Counted from the first letter of the stretch, positions 35,565-44,969 are shown. The stretch: 64,000 nt of DNA from Mycobacterium talmoniae (GCA_002967005.1 PPEA01000254.1:1-64000), one strand, 5' to 3'. The notes: generated from the sequence alone by a model not told the origin. Numbers and translations are program-made.

Positions 35565-35590
35565 ACATACTGACAATTTTCGTAATATGT
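35565..35590. promoter_or_regulatory. Inverted repeat between small-gene operon and tetR
   Basis: ACATA (35565-35569) and TATGT (35586-35590) flank an AT-rich spacer inside the divergent gap between the 35514 gene start and the TetR gene. Position and symmetry fit an operator through which the regulator controls itself and the operon. Confidence 0.4.
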
Positions 35591-35703
35591 TATTTGACTC
35601 CGCTGCTGGCGAGATGTCAAGACTTGGCTGCAGCCAGTTCGGGCCGGGGATGCGCATCGTCACAAGTGGCGAACAATGTCAAACGTATGAGTACGATGTG
35701 TTC

Positions 35704-36318
35704 ATGCCTCGCGGAGCCCGTACCCAGTCGGCCGCAACCGCCGTGGGGGATGACCCGCGCGATCGGATTCTGGCTGGTGCCGACCGTTGTATTGCCCGCT
35801 ACGGCGTCCGCAAGACCACCATGGAGGACATTGCCTCCGAAGTGGGCATGTCACGGCCGGGCGTCTACCGCTATTTCAGCGATCGCGACGACCTGCTCCT
35901 CGCGCTGGTCACTCGGCACGCGCAGGTGCTGCGCGACCGCGCACACAAGGTCATCGCCCGCCAGGCTTGCCTTCAAGACCAGATCGTCGAGGGCCTTCTC
36001 TATACCGTGAGCGAGGCCCGCCTCGATCCCGTGGCGCGGTACATCGTCGACCCTGAGGGCTCTGGCCTCGGTCGACGATACATCGAATCACGGATGTCGG
36101 AGACGATGTCCGCCACATTCTTCGACCCTGCCCTTGACATCGCCTACGTCAACAATGAACTGCCCCGTGACCTACCACGGTCGGATGTCTATCTCTGGTT
36201 GGCCAGCCTCGCCCTGATGTTGATGCGAGGGCTCGAAGATGGTGAGGCCGACCTCGCGCGCTATCGGACGATATTGCGCCGCTTCGTCGCTCCAGCCTTC
36301 GCGAGCCCACAAAAATAG
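35704..36318 (+). CDS. TetR-family transcriptional regulator
   Basis: 204 aa from ATG 35704. N-terminal helix-turn-helix: RDRILAGADRCIARYGVRKT, TMEDIASEVGMSRPGVYRYF. The C-terminal ligand domain is unassigned. The open frame runs back to 35587, but the earlier part has no family resemblance and would overlap the proposed operator. Divergent from the operon of small proteins and esterase, which it probably represses. Confidence 0.88.
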   Translation: MPRGARTQSAATAVGDDPRDRILAGADRCIARYGVRKTTMEDIASEVGMSRPGVYRYFSDRDDLLLALVTRHAQVLRDRAHKVIARQACLQDQIVEGLLYTVSEARLDPVARYIVDPEGSGLGRRYIESRMSETMSATFFDPALDIAYVNNELPRDLPRSDVYLWLASLALMLMRGLEDGEADLARYRTILRRFVAPAFASPQK

Positions 36319-36559
36319 CCTCGCGTTGTTCGAGCTCATTGGGCACCTGCACAATCGGTGGCCCCGCGCGGTCGGGCAAACCCGGTGCGGACCCCCGCTA
36401 CGCGTTGCGGCTATCGGCGCCTGGGCTCGTGTCGGCCAAAATGGGCGCCGACGTCGCGTTCGACGGCAAGATCCAAGTCGCGGTATCCAAACAAGCAATG
36501 CAGCTAGCCGTCGAGGTAGGCGGCTATTGCACCCGACTTGACCGCCACGCAGATCGACG

Positions 36560-37240
36560 CTATCTGATTGCTGCACCGACCGCGGGTAGGAGCAGTGTGT
36601 CGATGACTTGTCGGACGAAGTCTGCGTCTATGGCCTGTCCGCGGATGACCTGCAGCAGGCCCATTGCCAGTACGACGTCGGCGACCATAGACCAGTCGCG
36701 GTCGGGTAAGATTTCGCCCCGGGCCGCCGCTTGCGCCAGGATTTTCGCGACTACGCCTCTGCCTTTGAGCAGCACGAGGTCGTCGACGGCGACTGCCAGG
36801 TCGGGGTCGTGGGCGGCTTGCAGGGCGACGCGCAACACCAGATCGTTGGGGACGGGGTCATCGTTCTCGCGCCCAACCCGTTCGACGAGGGCGTCCAGAT
36901 CACCGGTCAAGCTGCCGGTATCGGGGGCGTCTTTGATGAGCAGATCGGGTCGCCAGTAGATCAGTGCATCAGTGACCAGCGCCGCCTTGGACGACCACCG
37001 GCGGTATATGGCCGCCTTTCCGACGCCGGCGCGTGCGGCGATGTCGTTCATGTTGGCGGCGTCGTAGCCGTTTTCGGAGACGACGGCCAGCGCGGCGTCC
37101 AGGATCGCCGGGTCCCGGGAGCGGTCGAGCCGCCCAACGGTGCGCTGGCGCAGTGGTGGTTCCGTCTGAGCCATGTGTTCCGATCTGTCGGATGATGACG
37201 CTGCCACAGCCAGCGTGGCAGGTTTGCGCCCGCGTTTCAC
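36560..37240 (-). CDS. TetR-family regulator coupled to mmpL
   Basis: 226 aa. HTH region RDPAILDAALAVVSENGYDA, NMNDIAARAGVGKAAIYRRW. GTG 37240 overlaps the mmpL stop in GTGA; ATG 37174 is an alternative start just before the conserved part. It is the third gene of an mmpS-mmpL-tetR operon, so it most likely regulates the exporter. The 241 bases between this gene's stop and the previous TetR contain no gene. Confidence 0.88.
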   Translation of the reverse strand: MKRGRKPATLAVAASSSDRSEHMAQTEPPLRQRTVGRLDRSRDPAILDAALAVVSENGYDAANMNDIAARAGVGKAAIYRRWSSKAALVTDALIYWRPDLLIKDAPDTGSLTGDLDALVERVGRENDDPVPNDLVLRVALQAAHDPDLAVAVDDLVLLKGRGVVAKILAQAAARGEILPDRDWSMVADVVLAMGLLQVIRGQAIDADFVRQVIDTLLLPAVGAAIR

Positions 37241-40110
37241 GACGTCGTCGGCTGCGGGATCGGCGCGGTGTTCAATTCCGCCTCAGGCTCAGGCTCAGGG
37301 GCGTCCTTCTTCATGCGGAAGGTGTTCAGCGGCCACCAGAACCAGCGGCCCAACACGGCCGCGATCGACGGGGTCATAAAGGCCCGCACGATGAAGGTGT
37401 CCACCAGTAGGCCCATAGCGATCGCGGTGCCCAACTGTCCGATCACCCGCAGGTCGCTGATCATCATCGAAGCCATGGTCGCAGCGAACACCAAACCGGC
37501 GGCGGTCACCACCCCGCCGGAGGCGCCCATACCTCGGATGATCCCGGTGTTGAGGCCGGCCGGGATTTCTTCTTTCAGCCGGGACACCAACAGCAGGTTG
37601 TAGTCCGAGCCCACCGCCAGCAGGATGATGACCGTCAGCGGTAGCACGATCCATTGCAAGCCCAGCCCCAAGATGTCCTGCCACAGCAGCACGGACAGAC
37701 CGCAGGCGGTACCCAACGATGCGAGCACGGTCCCGACGATCACCAGGGCGGCCACCAGGCTGCGGGTAATCAGCAACATGATCGCGAAGATCAGGATCAC
37801 GGTGGCGATGCCGGCGATCGTCAGGTCAATCTTCACCCCGTCCTGCAGGTTGCTATACATCGAGGCGGTGCCCGCCAGCGACACCTTCGCGGACGCCAAC
37901 GGCGTTCCCTTGATAGCGTCAGCGACCGCCTGCTTGATGCCCTGGACGTGCTCGATGCCCTGCACCGACGCGGGATCACCCTGGTGGGTGATGATAAATC
38001 GAACGGCCGTGCCATCGGGGGACACGAACATTTTCAGCCCGCGCTTGAAGTCGGGATTCTGGAAGACCTCCGGTGGCAGGTAAAAATAGTCGTCATTGTG
38101 GGCTTCATCGTAGTAGTTTCCCATCTGCGTCGATCCCTCGGCACCCTCTTGCATATGGCGCTGGATGCCGGCCATCGCGCTGTGAGTGGACAACATGAAG
38201 CCGCGCATGTTCTTCATCGACTCGACCATTTTTGGGAGATCGGCCAATATTTTCGGCATCAGGGCGTCAAGCTTATCTACATCTTTGACCGTTAGCCCCA
38301 GATCATCGGTCATGAGGTCGATACCGTCCAGGACGTCGAATATCGACCGCAGCGACCAGCAGATCGGGATGTCGAAGCAGTGCGGTTCCCAATAGAAGTA
38401 GTTGCGGATCGGCCGCCAGAAGTCGTCGAAATCGGCAACGTGTTGACGCACTTGCTCGATGTCGTCCTGCATGATGTGCATATCGCCCGTCATCTCATGC
38501 GTGGTGTCGGTCACCTGCTGCATGACACCGTACATATGCTCCATGGTCGCGATCGTGTGGCCCATCTCGTCGGCCTGCTCAAGCATCGAGGCCATGCTGT
38601 CGTTCATGAATTTTGCGGTCTGCAAGGTGCTGGAATTATTCATAGCCATCACGAACGGCAGCGAACTGTGTTCGATCGGCGCCCCCAGGGGGCGGGTGAT
38701 GGTTTGCACCCGCCCGATGCCGCGTTCGTGGAAGACACCCTTGGCGATCCGGTCGATGATCAGCATGTCCGCCGGATTCCGCACATCGTGGTCGGCTTCA
38801 ACCATCAGCAATTCTGGATTCGTCCGGGCTTTCGAGAAGTGCCGCTCGGCGGCTGTTTGAGATACGTTGGCGGGAATGCTCGACGGGGTGAATTTCTCGT
38901 CGTTGTAATTCGGCACGTAGGTCGCCAGGCTGGCGAAGCCGATCACCGCGATAAAGACCGTTACGACAAGAATCGGTTTCGGCCATCTCGTCACGAAGGT
39001 ACCGACTTTACGCCAGCCGCGTTGCGAGACCTTGCGTTTGGGATCGAAGATACCGAACTTTGACCCGACCACCAGTACCGCCGGGGCCAGGGTCAGCCCT
39101 GCCACCATAGTCGTCGTCAAGGCGATGGCGCACGGTAGGCCCATGCTCCAGAAATACGGCAGCCGGCACGCGGTCAGGCACAGGCAGGCGCCCACGATCG
39201 TCAGCCCCGAACCCACGATAACGTGCAACACACCGTGGAAGGCGGTGTAGTAGGCCTCTTCCCGATCTTGGCCCAGGGACCGGGCTTCGTGATAGCGACC
39301 CAACAAGAAGATGAAATAGTCAGTCCCGGCAGCGATGGTCAGCATGGTGACCATGCTCACCGCGTACGGGGTCAGCCCGATGATGTCCAGGTGGCCGGCG
39401 GTGGCCACGATCCCTTCCGCGGCATACAGTTCGAAACGGACCAATATCAAGGCAACGATCGCGCTCCGCAGCGAGCGGTAGATGCCCAGCAACATCAGGA
39501 AGATGACACCGATCGTGACCAGCGTCATGAGTTCCATGCTGTTATGGGCGGCGATCAGGGTGTCGGTGTTGAGCGCGGTGTTGCCGGCCACGTAGGCGCG
39601 CACGCCCGGCGGCGCCGGGACGCTCTTAACGAGCTTGCGGACGGCGGCGACCGACTGGTGGCTGGGGCCGGTGCCCTGGGCACCATCGAGGAACACCTGC
39701 ACGTAGGCGGCCTTGCCGTCCGGGCTTTGTGAGCCGGCAGCGGTCAGTGGGTCGCTCCAGAAGTCCTGGGCGAACTGCACATGCTTGTCGGCCTTGAGTT
39801 TGGCGACGATCTTGTCGTAATACTCGTGCGCACTGTCGCCGAGCTTGTTGTCGCCTTCGAGAACGACCATCGCCGTGGAGTCCGTATCGAACTCCTGGAA
39901 CTTGTGGCCGATGTTCATCATGTCCTTGAACGCCGGCGCCTCGGTCGGCGTCATCGGCACCGAGCGCTTACCCGCTACCTCGCCAAGCCCCGGGACGAAC
40001 AACGTGGTACCGATCCAGACGAGCACCCAAAACAGGATGATCGGCACCGCCAGGATGCGTAGCAGATGCGCGATGCGGGAGCGTGGGGCCTTTGACGTTT
40101 CGTTGCTCAT
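37237..40110 (-). CDS. mmpL: MmpL-family RND lipid transporter
   Basis: 957 aa inner-membrane transporter exporting lipids or siderophores using the proton gradient. Twelve membrane helices in two halves, with the conserved proton-relay Asp-Tyr pairs in GTDYFIFLLGRYHE and GSDYNLLLVSRLKEE. Between the halves is a long extracytoplasmic helical region (about residues 400-660) that includes Met/His-rich stretches (MQQVTDTTHEMTGDMHIMQD) and two cysteines (PHCFDIPICW), as in MmpL4/5-type exporters. Start overlaps mmpS (ATGA), stop overlaps tetR. Substrate not predictable. Confidence 0.92.
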   Translation of the reverse strand: MSNETSKAPRSRIAHLLRILAVPIILFWVLVWIGTTLFVPGLGEVAGKRSVPMTPTEAPAFKDMMNIGHKFQEFDTDSTAMVVLEGDNKLGDSAHEYYDKIVAKLKADKHVQFAQDFWSDPLTAAGSQSPDGKAAYVQVFLDGAQGTGPSHQSVAAVRKLVKSVPAPPGVRAYVAGNTALNTDTLIAAHNSMELMTLVTIGVIFLMLLGIYRSLRSAIVALILVRFELYAAEGIVATAGHLDIIGLTPYAVSMVTMLTIAAGTDYFIFLLGRYHEARSLGQDREEAYYTAFHGVLHVIVGSGLTIVGACLCLTACRLPYFWSMGLPCAIALTTTMVAGLTLAPAVLVVGSKFGIFDPKRKVSQRGWRKVGTFVTRWPKPILVVTVFIAVIGFASLATYVPNYNDEKFTPSSIPANVSQTAAERHFSKARTNPELLMVEADHDVRNPADMLIIDRIAKGVFHERGIGRVQTITRPLGAPIEHSSLPFVMAMNNSSTLQTAKFMNDSMASMLEQADEMGHTIATMEHMYGVMQQVTDTTHEMTGDMHIMQDDIEQVRQHVADFDDFWRPIRNYFYWEPHCFDIPICWSLRSIFDVLDGIDLMTDDLGLTVKDVDKLDALMPKILADLPKMVESMKNMRGFMLSTHSAMAGIQRHMQEGAEGSTQMGNYYDEAHNDDYFYLPPEVFQNPDFKRGLKMFVSPDGTAVRFIITHQGDPASVQGIEHVQGIKQAVADAIKGTPLASAKVSLAGTASMYSNLQDGVKIDLTIAGIATVILIFAIMLLITRSLVAALVIVGTVLASLGTACGLSVLLWQDILGLGLQWIVLPLTVIILLAVGSDYNLLLVSRLKEEIPAGLNTGIIRGMGASGGVVTAAGLVFAATMASMMISDLRVIGQLGTAIAMGLLVDTFIVRAFMTPSIAAVLGRWFWWPLNTFRMKKDAPEPEPEAELNTAPIPQPTTS

Positions 40111-40544
40111 ACCGATTTGACCAAGCAGTAGATGAAGGGCTCGTATTCGTTGACGCTGCGGTCATCGCGGACCTCGCCGTCGACGATGACCCGGCAGCGC
40201 AGGTGGCGCATGCCGATGTCGCCTTGGGCGACGATATTGGCTGACATCGACGGCAGGGTCGTCACGATGGTGTACGACCATGGCAGCGGGGCGTTTTCGA
40301 CGAGGTGAGGTTGCCCGTCTTGATCGAGGTAGTTGACATTGACGCTGCCGACCGAGGGTGCGGTGATTTCGTAGGTGATGTGTTTGGGGTTGAACGGCTT
40401 CGTATCGTCGGCGTTCGCGTCGGCGCTCGACGCGTAAGCGTTAGCACCGAAACTGTCCCGGACCCGCAGCACGACATATGCGCCCAGCGCGACCACAACA
40501 ACCAGAAGAAGTGGTATCCACAGCTTCTTGAACAGCCGAAACAC
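40107..40544 (-). CDS. mmpS: MmpS-family accessory protein
   Basis: 145 aa partner of the MmpL exporter. N-terminal membrane helix (LWIPLLLVVVVALGAYVVL), then the extracytoplasmic beta domain: ITYEITAPSVGSVNVNYLDQ, PLPWSYTIVTTLPSMSANIV, CRVIVDGEVRDD. First gene of the operon. A related fragment remains at 31765-31833. ATG 40544 lies after AAGGAGATCGCGGGTG. Confidence 0.92.
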   Translation of the reverse strand: MFRLFKKLWIPLLLVVVVALGAYVVLRVRDSFGANAYASSADANADDTKPFNPKHITYEITAPSVGSVNVNYLDQDGQPHLVENAPLPWSYTIVTTLPSMSANIVAQGDIGMRHLRCRVIVDGEVRDDRSVNEYEPFIYCLVKSV

Positions 40545-41053
40545 CCGCGATCTCCTTAGCTGCGCGACCCAAATTCACGTCGACGAGTGGCACCCCAACC
40601 CAAACGGAACTCCAGTTCCGTGGTGGCCGTAGAAACGGTACCACACCACGGCGGGCTCCAGTCACGGGCCGCGAAGAACCCTCGATGACGTCGAGCACGC
40701 CACTATGGAGTGGGTCGGCTGGCGCCGCCCACACTGCCCACTGGAGTAAATCTCATCCCACCCGCCGAACACGGGGGACCTCGCGCACCACTCCAGTTAG
40801 CCCAAGCCGCGACACCTCAAACGTGAAGTCGGCATCAAGCTGGGGACGGCAAGCGTACCACGGTTTTTTATTATAGGATAGAATCTGAGCTGTCGGCATC
40901 ATGAAATGTTCCGGCGACTTTCGGCTTGCTCTGCAAGCCCCAGAAACGCTGTCGTTCAGCACTTCTCATGCGGCTCACGGGTGACCCGGTCCCCTAGTCG
41001 GGGATTGGCCTCTGTGATTGACAGATGCGTCGGCCCGTTGAGAGCATTCTGGC
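40545..41053. other. Intergenic region with one motif-like element
   Basis: No gene recognised in this divergent gap between mmpS and the MaoC-type gene. On the minus strand, 40870-40885 reads GATTCTATCCTATAAT, close to the conserved 16-mers at 13457 and 29758 (TTCTATCCTA shared), so a related regulator may act here. Confidence 0.4.
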
Positions 41054-42052
41054 GTGACTACCGCAGTCCGCGACTCAGGCGGCCCATTCTTCGACGAGCT
41101 TTGCAAGGGCATGGTGTTCGATTCGGCTCCTGCGATGTCACTTACCTCCGGCGGTGCAGCCGTGCACCAATCGATTCTCGGCGATCGCTTGCGCCTGCCA
41201 CTCGATGAGATCCTCAGCCGCGCCGTGACAGGTTCGGCGTCGGTCATCGCGCACCCCGGATACGTGTGCGACGTAGCGATCGGTCAGTCGACACTCGCCA
41301 CACAACGGGTCAAAGCCAATCTGTTCTATCGCGGGTTGAAGTTTCACCGCTTCCCAGAGATCGGCGACACCTTGTACACCCGCACTGAAGTTGTGGGCCT
41401 GAAACGAAACACTTCCAAACCCGGTCGTCCACCGTCCGGTCTGGCCGCGTTACGCATCACCACCGTCGACCAAGCGGAAAGGCTCGTGCTCGACTTCCAC
41501 CGATGCGCCATGTTGCCGCTCCGCGGTGAGGCGGCCACCGATGGTCAGGACGACGATCTAACTGCCGCCGGAGACGATCCCGGTCCGGCACCCGATGCGA
41601 CCGCAAACTGGGACCACGAAGCCTTTAGACACAGAGTACCCGGACCGCACTTCGATCCCACTCTCTCGGGCAAGACGTATCGTAGTACCGCCGACCTGGT
41701 GAGCGGTGCTACCGAACTTGCCCGGCTGACTCTCAACATCGCTGTCACGCATCACGACTCGCGAGTCTCCGGTGAGCGCTTGGTATACGGCGGTCACACT
41801 ATTGGACTCGCGCTGGCCCAGGTGACGCGTGCGTTGCCGAACCTCGCAACAGTGCTTGGATGGACTTCCTGCGATCACGTGGGACCGGTACGCGAGGGTG
41901 ACACACTCTACAGCGACATCCACATCGAAGACGCACGACCGCTGCCAAGTAGGCGCGGCGGTGTCCTCTTCCTCCGGTCGCTGGTCTACGCCGTCGGCAC
42001 TGCGGAGGACCGGCGAGTGCTGGATTGGCGCTTCACCGCATTGCACTTCTGA
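41054..42052 (+). CDS. MaoC-type (double hot-dog) hydratase
   Basis: 332 aa, made of two hot-dog halves like mesaconyl-CoA/enoyl-CoA hydratases. N-half: HPGYVCDVAIGQSTLATQRV, FYRGLKFHRFPEIGDTLYTR; C-half: TLNIAVTHHDSRVSGERLVY and GHTIGLALAQ. Partner gene on the other strand is a CitE-type lyase; in C5-dicarboxylate pathways hydratase and lyase act in sequence (mesaconyl/itaconyl-CoA to citramalyl/malyl-CoA, then cleavage). GTG 41054 has only a weak ribosome-binding site. Confidence 0.8.
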   Translation: MTTAVRDSGGPFFDELCKGMVFDSAPAMSLTSGGAAVHQSILGDRLRLPLDEILSRAVTGSASVIAHPGYVCDVAIGQSTLATQRVKANLFYRGLKFHRFPEIGDTLYTRTEVVGLKRNTSKPGRPPSGLAALRITTVDQAERLVLDFHRCAMLPLRGEAATDGQDDDLTAAGDDPGPAPDATANWDHEAFRHRVPGPHFDPTLSGKTYRSTADLVSGATELARLTLNIAVTHHDSRVSGERLVYGGHTIGLALAQVTRALPNLATVLGWTSCDHVGPVREGDTLYSDIHIEDARPLPSRRGGVLFLRSLVYAVGTAEDRRVLDWRFTALHF

Positions 42053-42193
42053 GCGCTGCGGACCCGGAGTCGTGTTTAATTTGTCGAAGTCGCAAGAGAT
42101 GCCGCTGCGGAGACTCAGTCGACAACCGCTGAAATCCTGGGCATCGCCAAGCAGCCCGTGTGGTCAAGAGCATCGGCCGATACGTGCGTTGAG

Positions 42194-42215
42194 CATACGG
42201 CGCACGCGCCGTATG
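42194..42215. terminator. Bidirectional terminator hairpin
   Basis: Perfect arms CATACGGCGC (42194-42203) and GCGCCGTATG (42206-42215) in the short gap between the convergent MaoC-type and CitE-type genes. No U-tract, as is usual in mycobacteria. Confidence 0.65.
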
Positions 42216-42228
42216 GTTCGGGCGCTTC

Positions 42229-43038
42229 TCAACCGCGAGTCCACGTTGCTATTCGGCGGGCTCGCGCAAGCACCGGCGCGTCAACCATCTTGCCGTCCAC
42301 GACGGCTACGCCTTGGCCTCTAGCCGCGTTCAAGACCCGGTGGGCCCACTCGGCCTCGTCGTCAGTCGGCGTGAAGCATTGATTGACGTGAGCGACCTGG
42401 CAGGGATGGATGCATAACTTGCCGCCGAACCCGAGGCTTCGGGCGTGGTTGAGGTCTCTTGACAGCGCGTCGATGTCGTCGACCGCGGCGGTGACACCAT
42501 CTACTGGGGGCGCAATCTTGGCGGCTGCGCAGGCTAACACGAGGGCGCTACGCGCATGCAGTAGGGCTTGCCGGTCGTCTGGATCGATGCCCAGTTCTGC
42601 ACCGAGGTCGAAACTGCCGAATGCCGCACGCAATACGCCCGGCATGCGGCAGATCGACGCCGCTCCGGCAACTGCCACCGCGGACTCGAGCAGCGCAATC
42701 AGCGGGGTATCGTTGGGCAAGTATCGCTGGACGGCTGCGATGTCATCCGATGACTCGACCTTGGGAATCATCACCGGGCAGCGGCTACGTGCCACCATGT
42801 CAATATCTTCTCGGTACCAGGGCGTTTCGCGGGCATTGATCCGTACTAAGCCGACGCCTCCCCCAGCTAGCCAGCGCTCGGCATTAGTCCGTGCTTGCGG
42901 CTTCTCAGCCGGAGCGACGGCATCCTCAAGGTCGAGGACCACCACGTCGACCCCGCTGTTGGCGGCCTTAGGGAAGCGTTCCGGCCGGCTTCCCGGCACG
43001 AACAACAAGCTGCGCGCCGTCACTAGTTCCCGTTGCAA
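42229..43038 (-). CDS. CitE-like CoA lyase (HpcH/HpaI family)
   Basis: 269 aa TIM-barrel aldol lyase. Motifs: RSLLFVPGSRPERF, VVLDLEDAVAP (metal ligands region), MIPKVES with the metal-binding Glu, and FGSFDLGAELG with Asp. Size and motifs fit mycobacterial CitE (Rv2498c-like) enzymes acting on citramalyl- or malyl-CoA type substrates. TTG 43038 has GGGAGG eight bases upstream, making it better than GTG 43023. Pairs functionally with the convergent hydratase. Confidence 0.85.
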   Translation of the reverse strand: MQRELVTARSLLFVPGSRPERFPKAANSGVDVVVLDLEDAVAPAEKPQARTNAERWLAGGGVGLVRINARETPWYREDIDMVARSRCPVMIPKVESSDDIAAVQRYLPNDTPLIALLESAVAVAGAASICRMPGVLRAAFGSFDLGAELGIDPDDRQALLHARSALVLACAAAKIAPPVDGVTAAVDDIDALSRDLNHARSLGFGGKLCIHPCQVAHVNQCFTPTDDEAEWAHRVLNAARGQGVAVVDGKMVDAPVLARARRIATWTRG

Positions 43039-43293
43039 TCGAATTGCCTCCCTCGCGCCATCGGTTGAAAACCACCTGTCTGCGGACCTCGCGCTCGCTG
43101 GCGGCTGAACGTGATGGTCCGTATTGGCATCTTGCGCGATGATACTTAATCTATGCTAAAAATACAGAGCCCGGGTCACGTGCTACGGCAGATCGGGTCT
43201 TGAGCCCCTCGCGACCGCGAGCAACGGCGGCTCGGACGAGTTGCAGGTCTTAGGCCTCGGTCATTCCGCGATACCTCGCTGCCCCGTCCGCGA

Positions 43294-43905
43294 TCAGACG
43301 ATCCAGTTCGGCATAAGCCAAGGCAGGGTCGCTTCCACTAGGACGGCCTCCATCCCGTAGGTCCTAGCGGCAGCCAGGTTCACTTCCAGATCGTCGAATA
43401 GGATGGCCTCGCCGGGGGCGACTTCAAGCCGCTTCAAGGCGATCTCGAAGATTTCAGGCTCCGGCTTGCGGGCGCCGACGGCACTGGAATCGACCACCAC
43501 GTCAAACAACTCGTCGACGGGCAACATCGTCGGCCACACCGCGGCAAGCTCTCTGACGTTGTTGGTCACCAGTGCGGTGCGATACCCGCGCTCGCGCAAA
43601 CCGCGAACCCGGCCGACCATGCCGGCTCGGACCGGCGCCGCGATGGCGGCGTAGATCAGGGGAACGAAGTCGAGCGTCCAGCCGCGGGCCGCACCTTCGG
43701 CGCGGCCCCATGCAACGACTTCATCCATGGTGAGTTCGCCGCGTTCGAATCGGCACCAAGGGTGATCCGAGCCGACACCGCCCCCGGCCACCATCTCGGT
43801 TAGCGGAGCCGGATCAGCGCCGCTCGCGTCGGCGAACTTGAGGATCTGTTCTCCGACATTCTCGGTCATCGTGCCTACATAGTCGACCAGGACTGCTCGG
43901 ATCAT
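43294..43905 (-). CDS. HAD-superfamily hydrolase with poly-G leader
   Basis: 203 aa. Motif I is VDYVGTM: the nucleophile Asp8 is present but the second Asp of the usual DxDGT is Val, as in dehalogenase-like or epoxide-hydrolase-N-type HADs rather than ordinary phosphatases. Motif II ALVTNN, motif III Lys in GARKPEPEIF, motif IV ILFDDLEVN. A cap domain lies between motifs I and II. The only thing at the ribosome-binding position is a run of 14 G ending seven bases before ATG 43905, so expression may vary with tract length. Confidence 0.85.
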   Translation of the reverse strand: MIRAVLVDYVGTMTENVGEQILKFADASGADPAPLTEMVAGGGVGSDHPWCRFERGELTMDEVVAWGRAEGAARGWTLDFVPLIYAAIAAPVRAGMVGRVRGLRERGYRTALVTNNVRELAAVWPTMLPVDELFDVVVDSSAVGARKPEPEIFEIALKRLEVAPGEAILFDDLEVNLAAARTYGMEAVLVEATLPWLMPNWIV

Positions 43906-43912
43906 CTTGGTG

Positions 43913-43926
43913 CCCCCCCCCCCCCC
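43913..43926. repeat. 14-bp poly-C/poly-G tract
   Basis: Fourteen consecutive C on the + strand, which is a G14 tract in the untranslated leader of the HAD gene, seven bases from its ATG. Such runs mutate by slippage. It may change ribosome binding or, if upstream frames are translated, the reading frame. The length in the assembly may itself be uncertain. Confidence 0.85.
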
Positions 43927-44048
43927 GAGTCACGCCGTTGCATTCCTCGCCCAGCCACGTGAGCGGGGCCGCAACCCCGTGCCAGACGACGCTGGTGACC
44001 TCCGTGCCCCCAGCTTCCGGTTGCTCGATCTCGCCGTCTGCACGAGGG

Positions 44049-44969
44049 TCAGCTCACGTTTCGGATGATGCCGTGCTCCACCAGAGCGCTTGCCGGTGCA
44101 TCGGCATCGGTGCGGAGTTCGAGGAACTCGTCGTAAACGCTGCAGGTTGGGCCGTGGTGGCGGCCTGGACCCAGTGGGTTCCAAAAACCTCCGAGCGTTC
44201 GAGTGGTCGTCACGGTTGCCTGACCGCTGACAGTCTCCCACGCGGCCTCCGCGAGGAGCCCACTCGCGTTCCGCACGAAGCTGAACTCTCCCAACTCATG
44301 TTGACCGCAATCGTCGATTTGCCAGGCGCGCGAACGTATCCGGCCCGATGGATCGATGACCCTATACAGCACAACGGCATGGTCGTCGAGGGTGATGCAC
44401 GCGCACGTGTAGTCGACCCAGGAGACCGATTCGTTGCGAAACCCCCAGGTCCTATCCCGCCAGCCAAGACCGTTGAAATTGTGGCTCTCATCGGCCACGG
44501 TGCATGTTCCGCTAGCCCGGACCACGTGTTGGTAGTGATTCAACGGGTACTCATCGGAGAGCCCCGGTACCGCACGGCTGGTGGTGAAGTCGATCGGCGA
44601 GTACAGCGGCTCTTGCCGGAGGGTGACGCTGAGCTCCGGATGGTGAACGTACACTTCGCCGTCGAGGTCGAGGTCGACCGAAGGACTGTCGAACGAGCCG
44701 GCGTCGAGGGGCTCGATGATTTCGTGCACACGTCCTGGAATCGACACACTTACCCGCGCCCTGCGGCCGCCGCTGTTCGGTGAGGTCGAGAAATGCGCGA
44801 TCCCGCAAACCCCCGAATCCACGTCCCACCAGCTCAAAAATGCGTTATCCCGCCAGGGATAGGCCGCCGAGTCCAATTCCGGGATCACGGTGTGAACCGG
44901 CGTCGACAGCGGTCCCCATTTCGCATCGGCACGGTTGGACGGTGCGCCGGCGTAGCCGTCGGACGTCAT
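44049..44969 (-). CDS. CrtC/DUF7064-like protein
   Basis: 306 aa beta-rich protein. Contains GLGWRDRTWGFR, the motif (G.RDRSWG.R) of actinobacterial proteins related to hydroxyneurosporene hydratase CrtC and the lipocalin-like DUF7064/7065 group, often found beside sterol- or terpenoid-degradation genes. No signal peptide. Start overlaps the luciferase-like gene's stop (ATGA). The 120 bases between its stop and the poly-C tract hold a short unsupported coding-like stretch (EVTSVVWHGVAAPLTWLG) of unknown origin. Confidence 0.7.
   Translation of the reverse strand: MTSDGYAGAPSNRADAKWGPLSTPVHTVIPELDSAAYPWRDNAFLSWWDVDSGVCGIAHFSTSPNSGGRRARVSVSIPGRVHEIIEPLDAGSFDSPSVDLDLDGEVYVHHPELSVTLRQEPLYSPIDFTTSRAVPGLSDEYPLNHYQHVVRASGTCTVADESHNFNGLGWRDRTWGFRNESVSWVDYTCACITLDDHAVVLYRVIDPSGRIRSRAWQIDDCGQHELGEFSFVRNASGLLAEAAWETVSGQATVTTTRTLGGFWNPLGPGRHHGPTCSVYDEFLELRTDADAPASALVEHGIIRNVS

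Noticed and set aside
36339-36959. 206-codon + strand frame downstream of the first TetR
   Set aside because: Mostly antisense to the second TetR gene; no start signal or family match.
43930-44241. 103-codon minus-strand frame next to the poly-C tract
   Set aside because: Overlaps the CrtC-like gene in another frame; a short hydrophobic stretch in a third frame is suggestive but interrupted by a stop.
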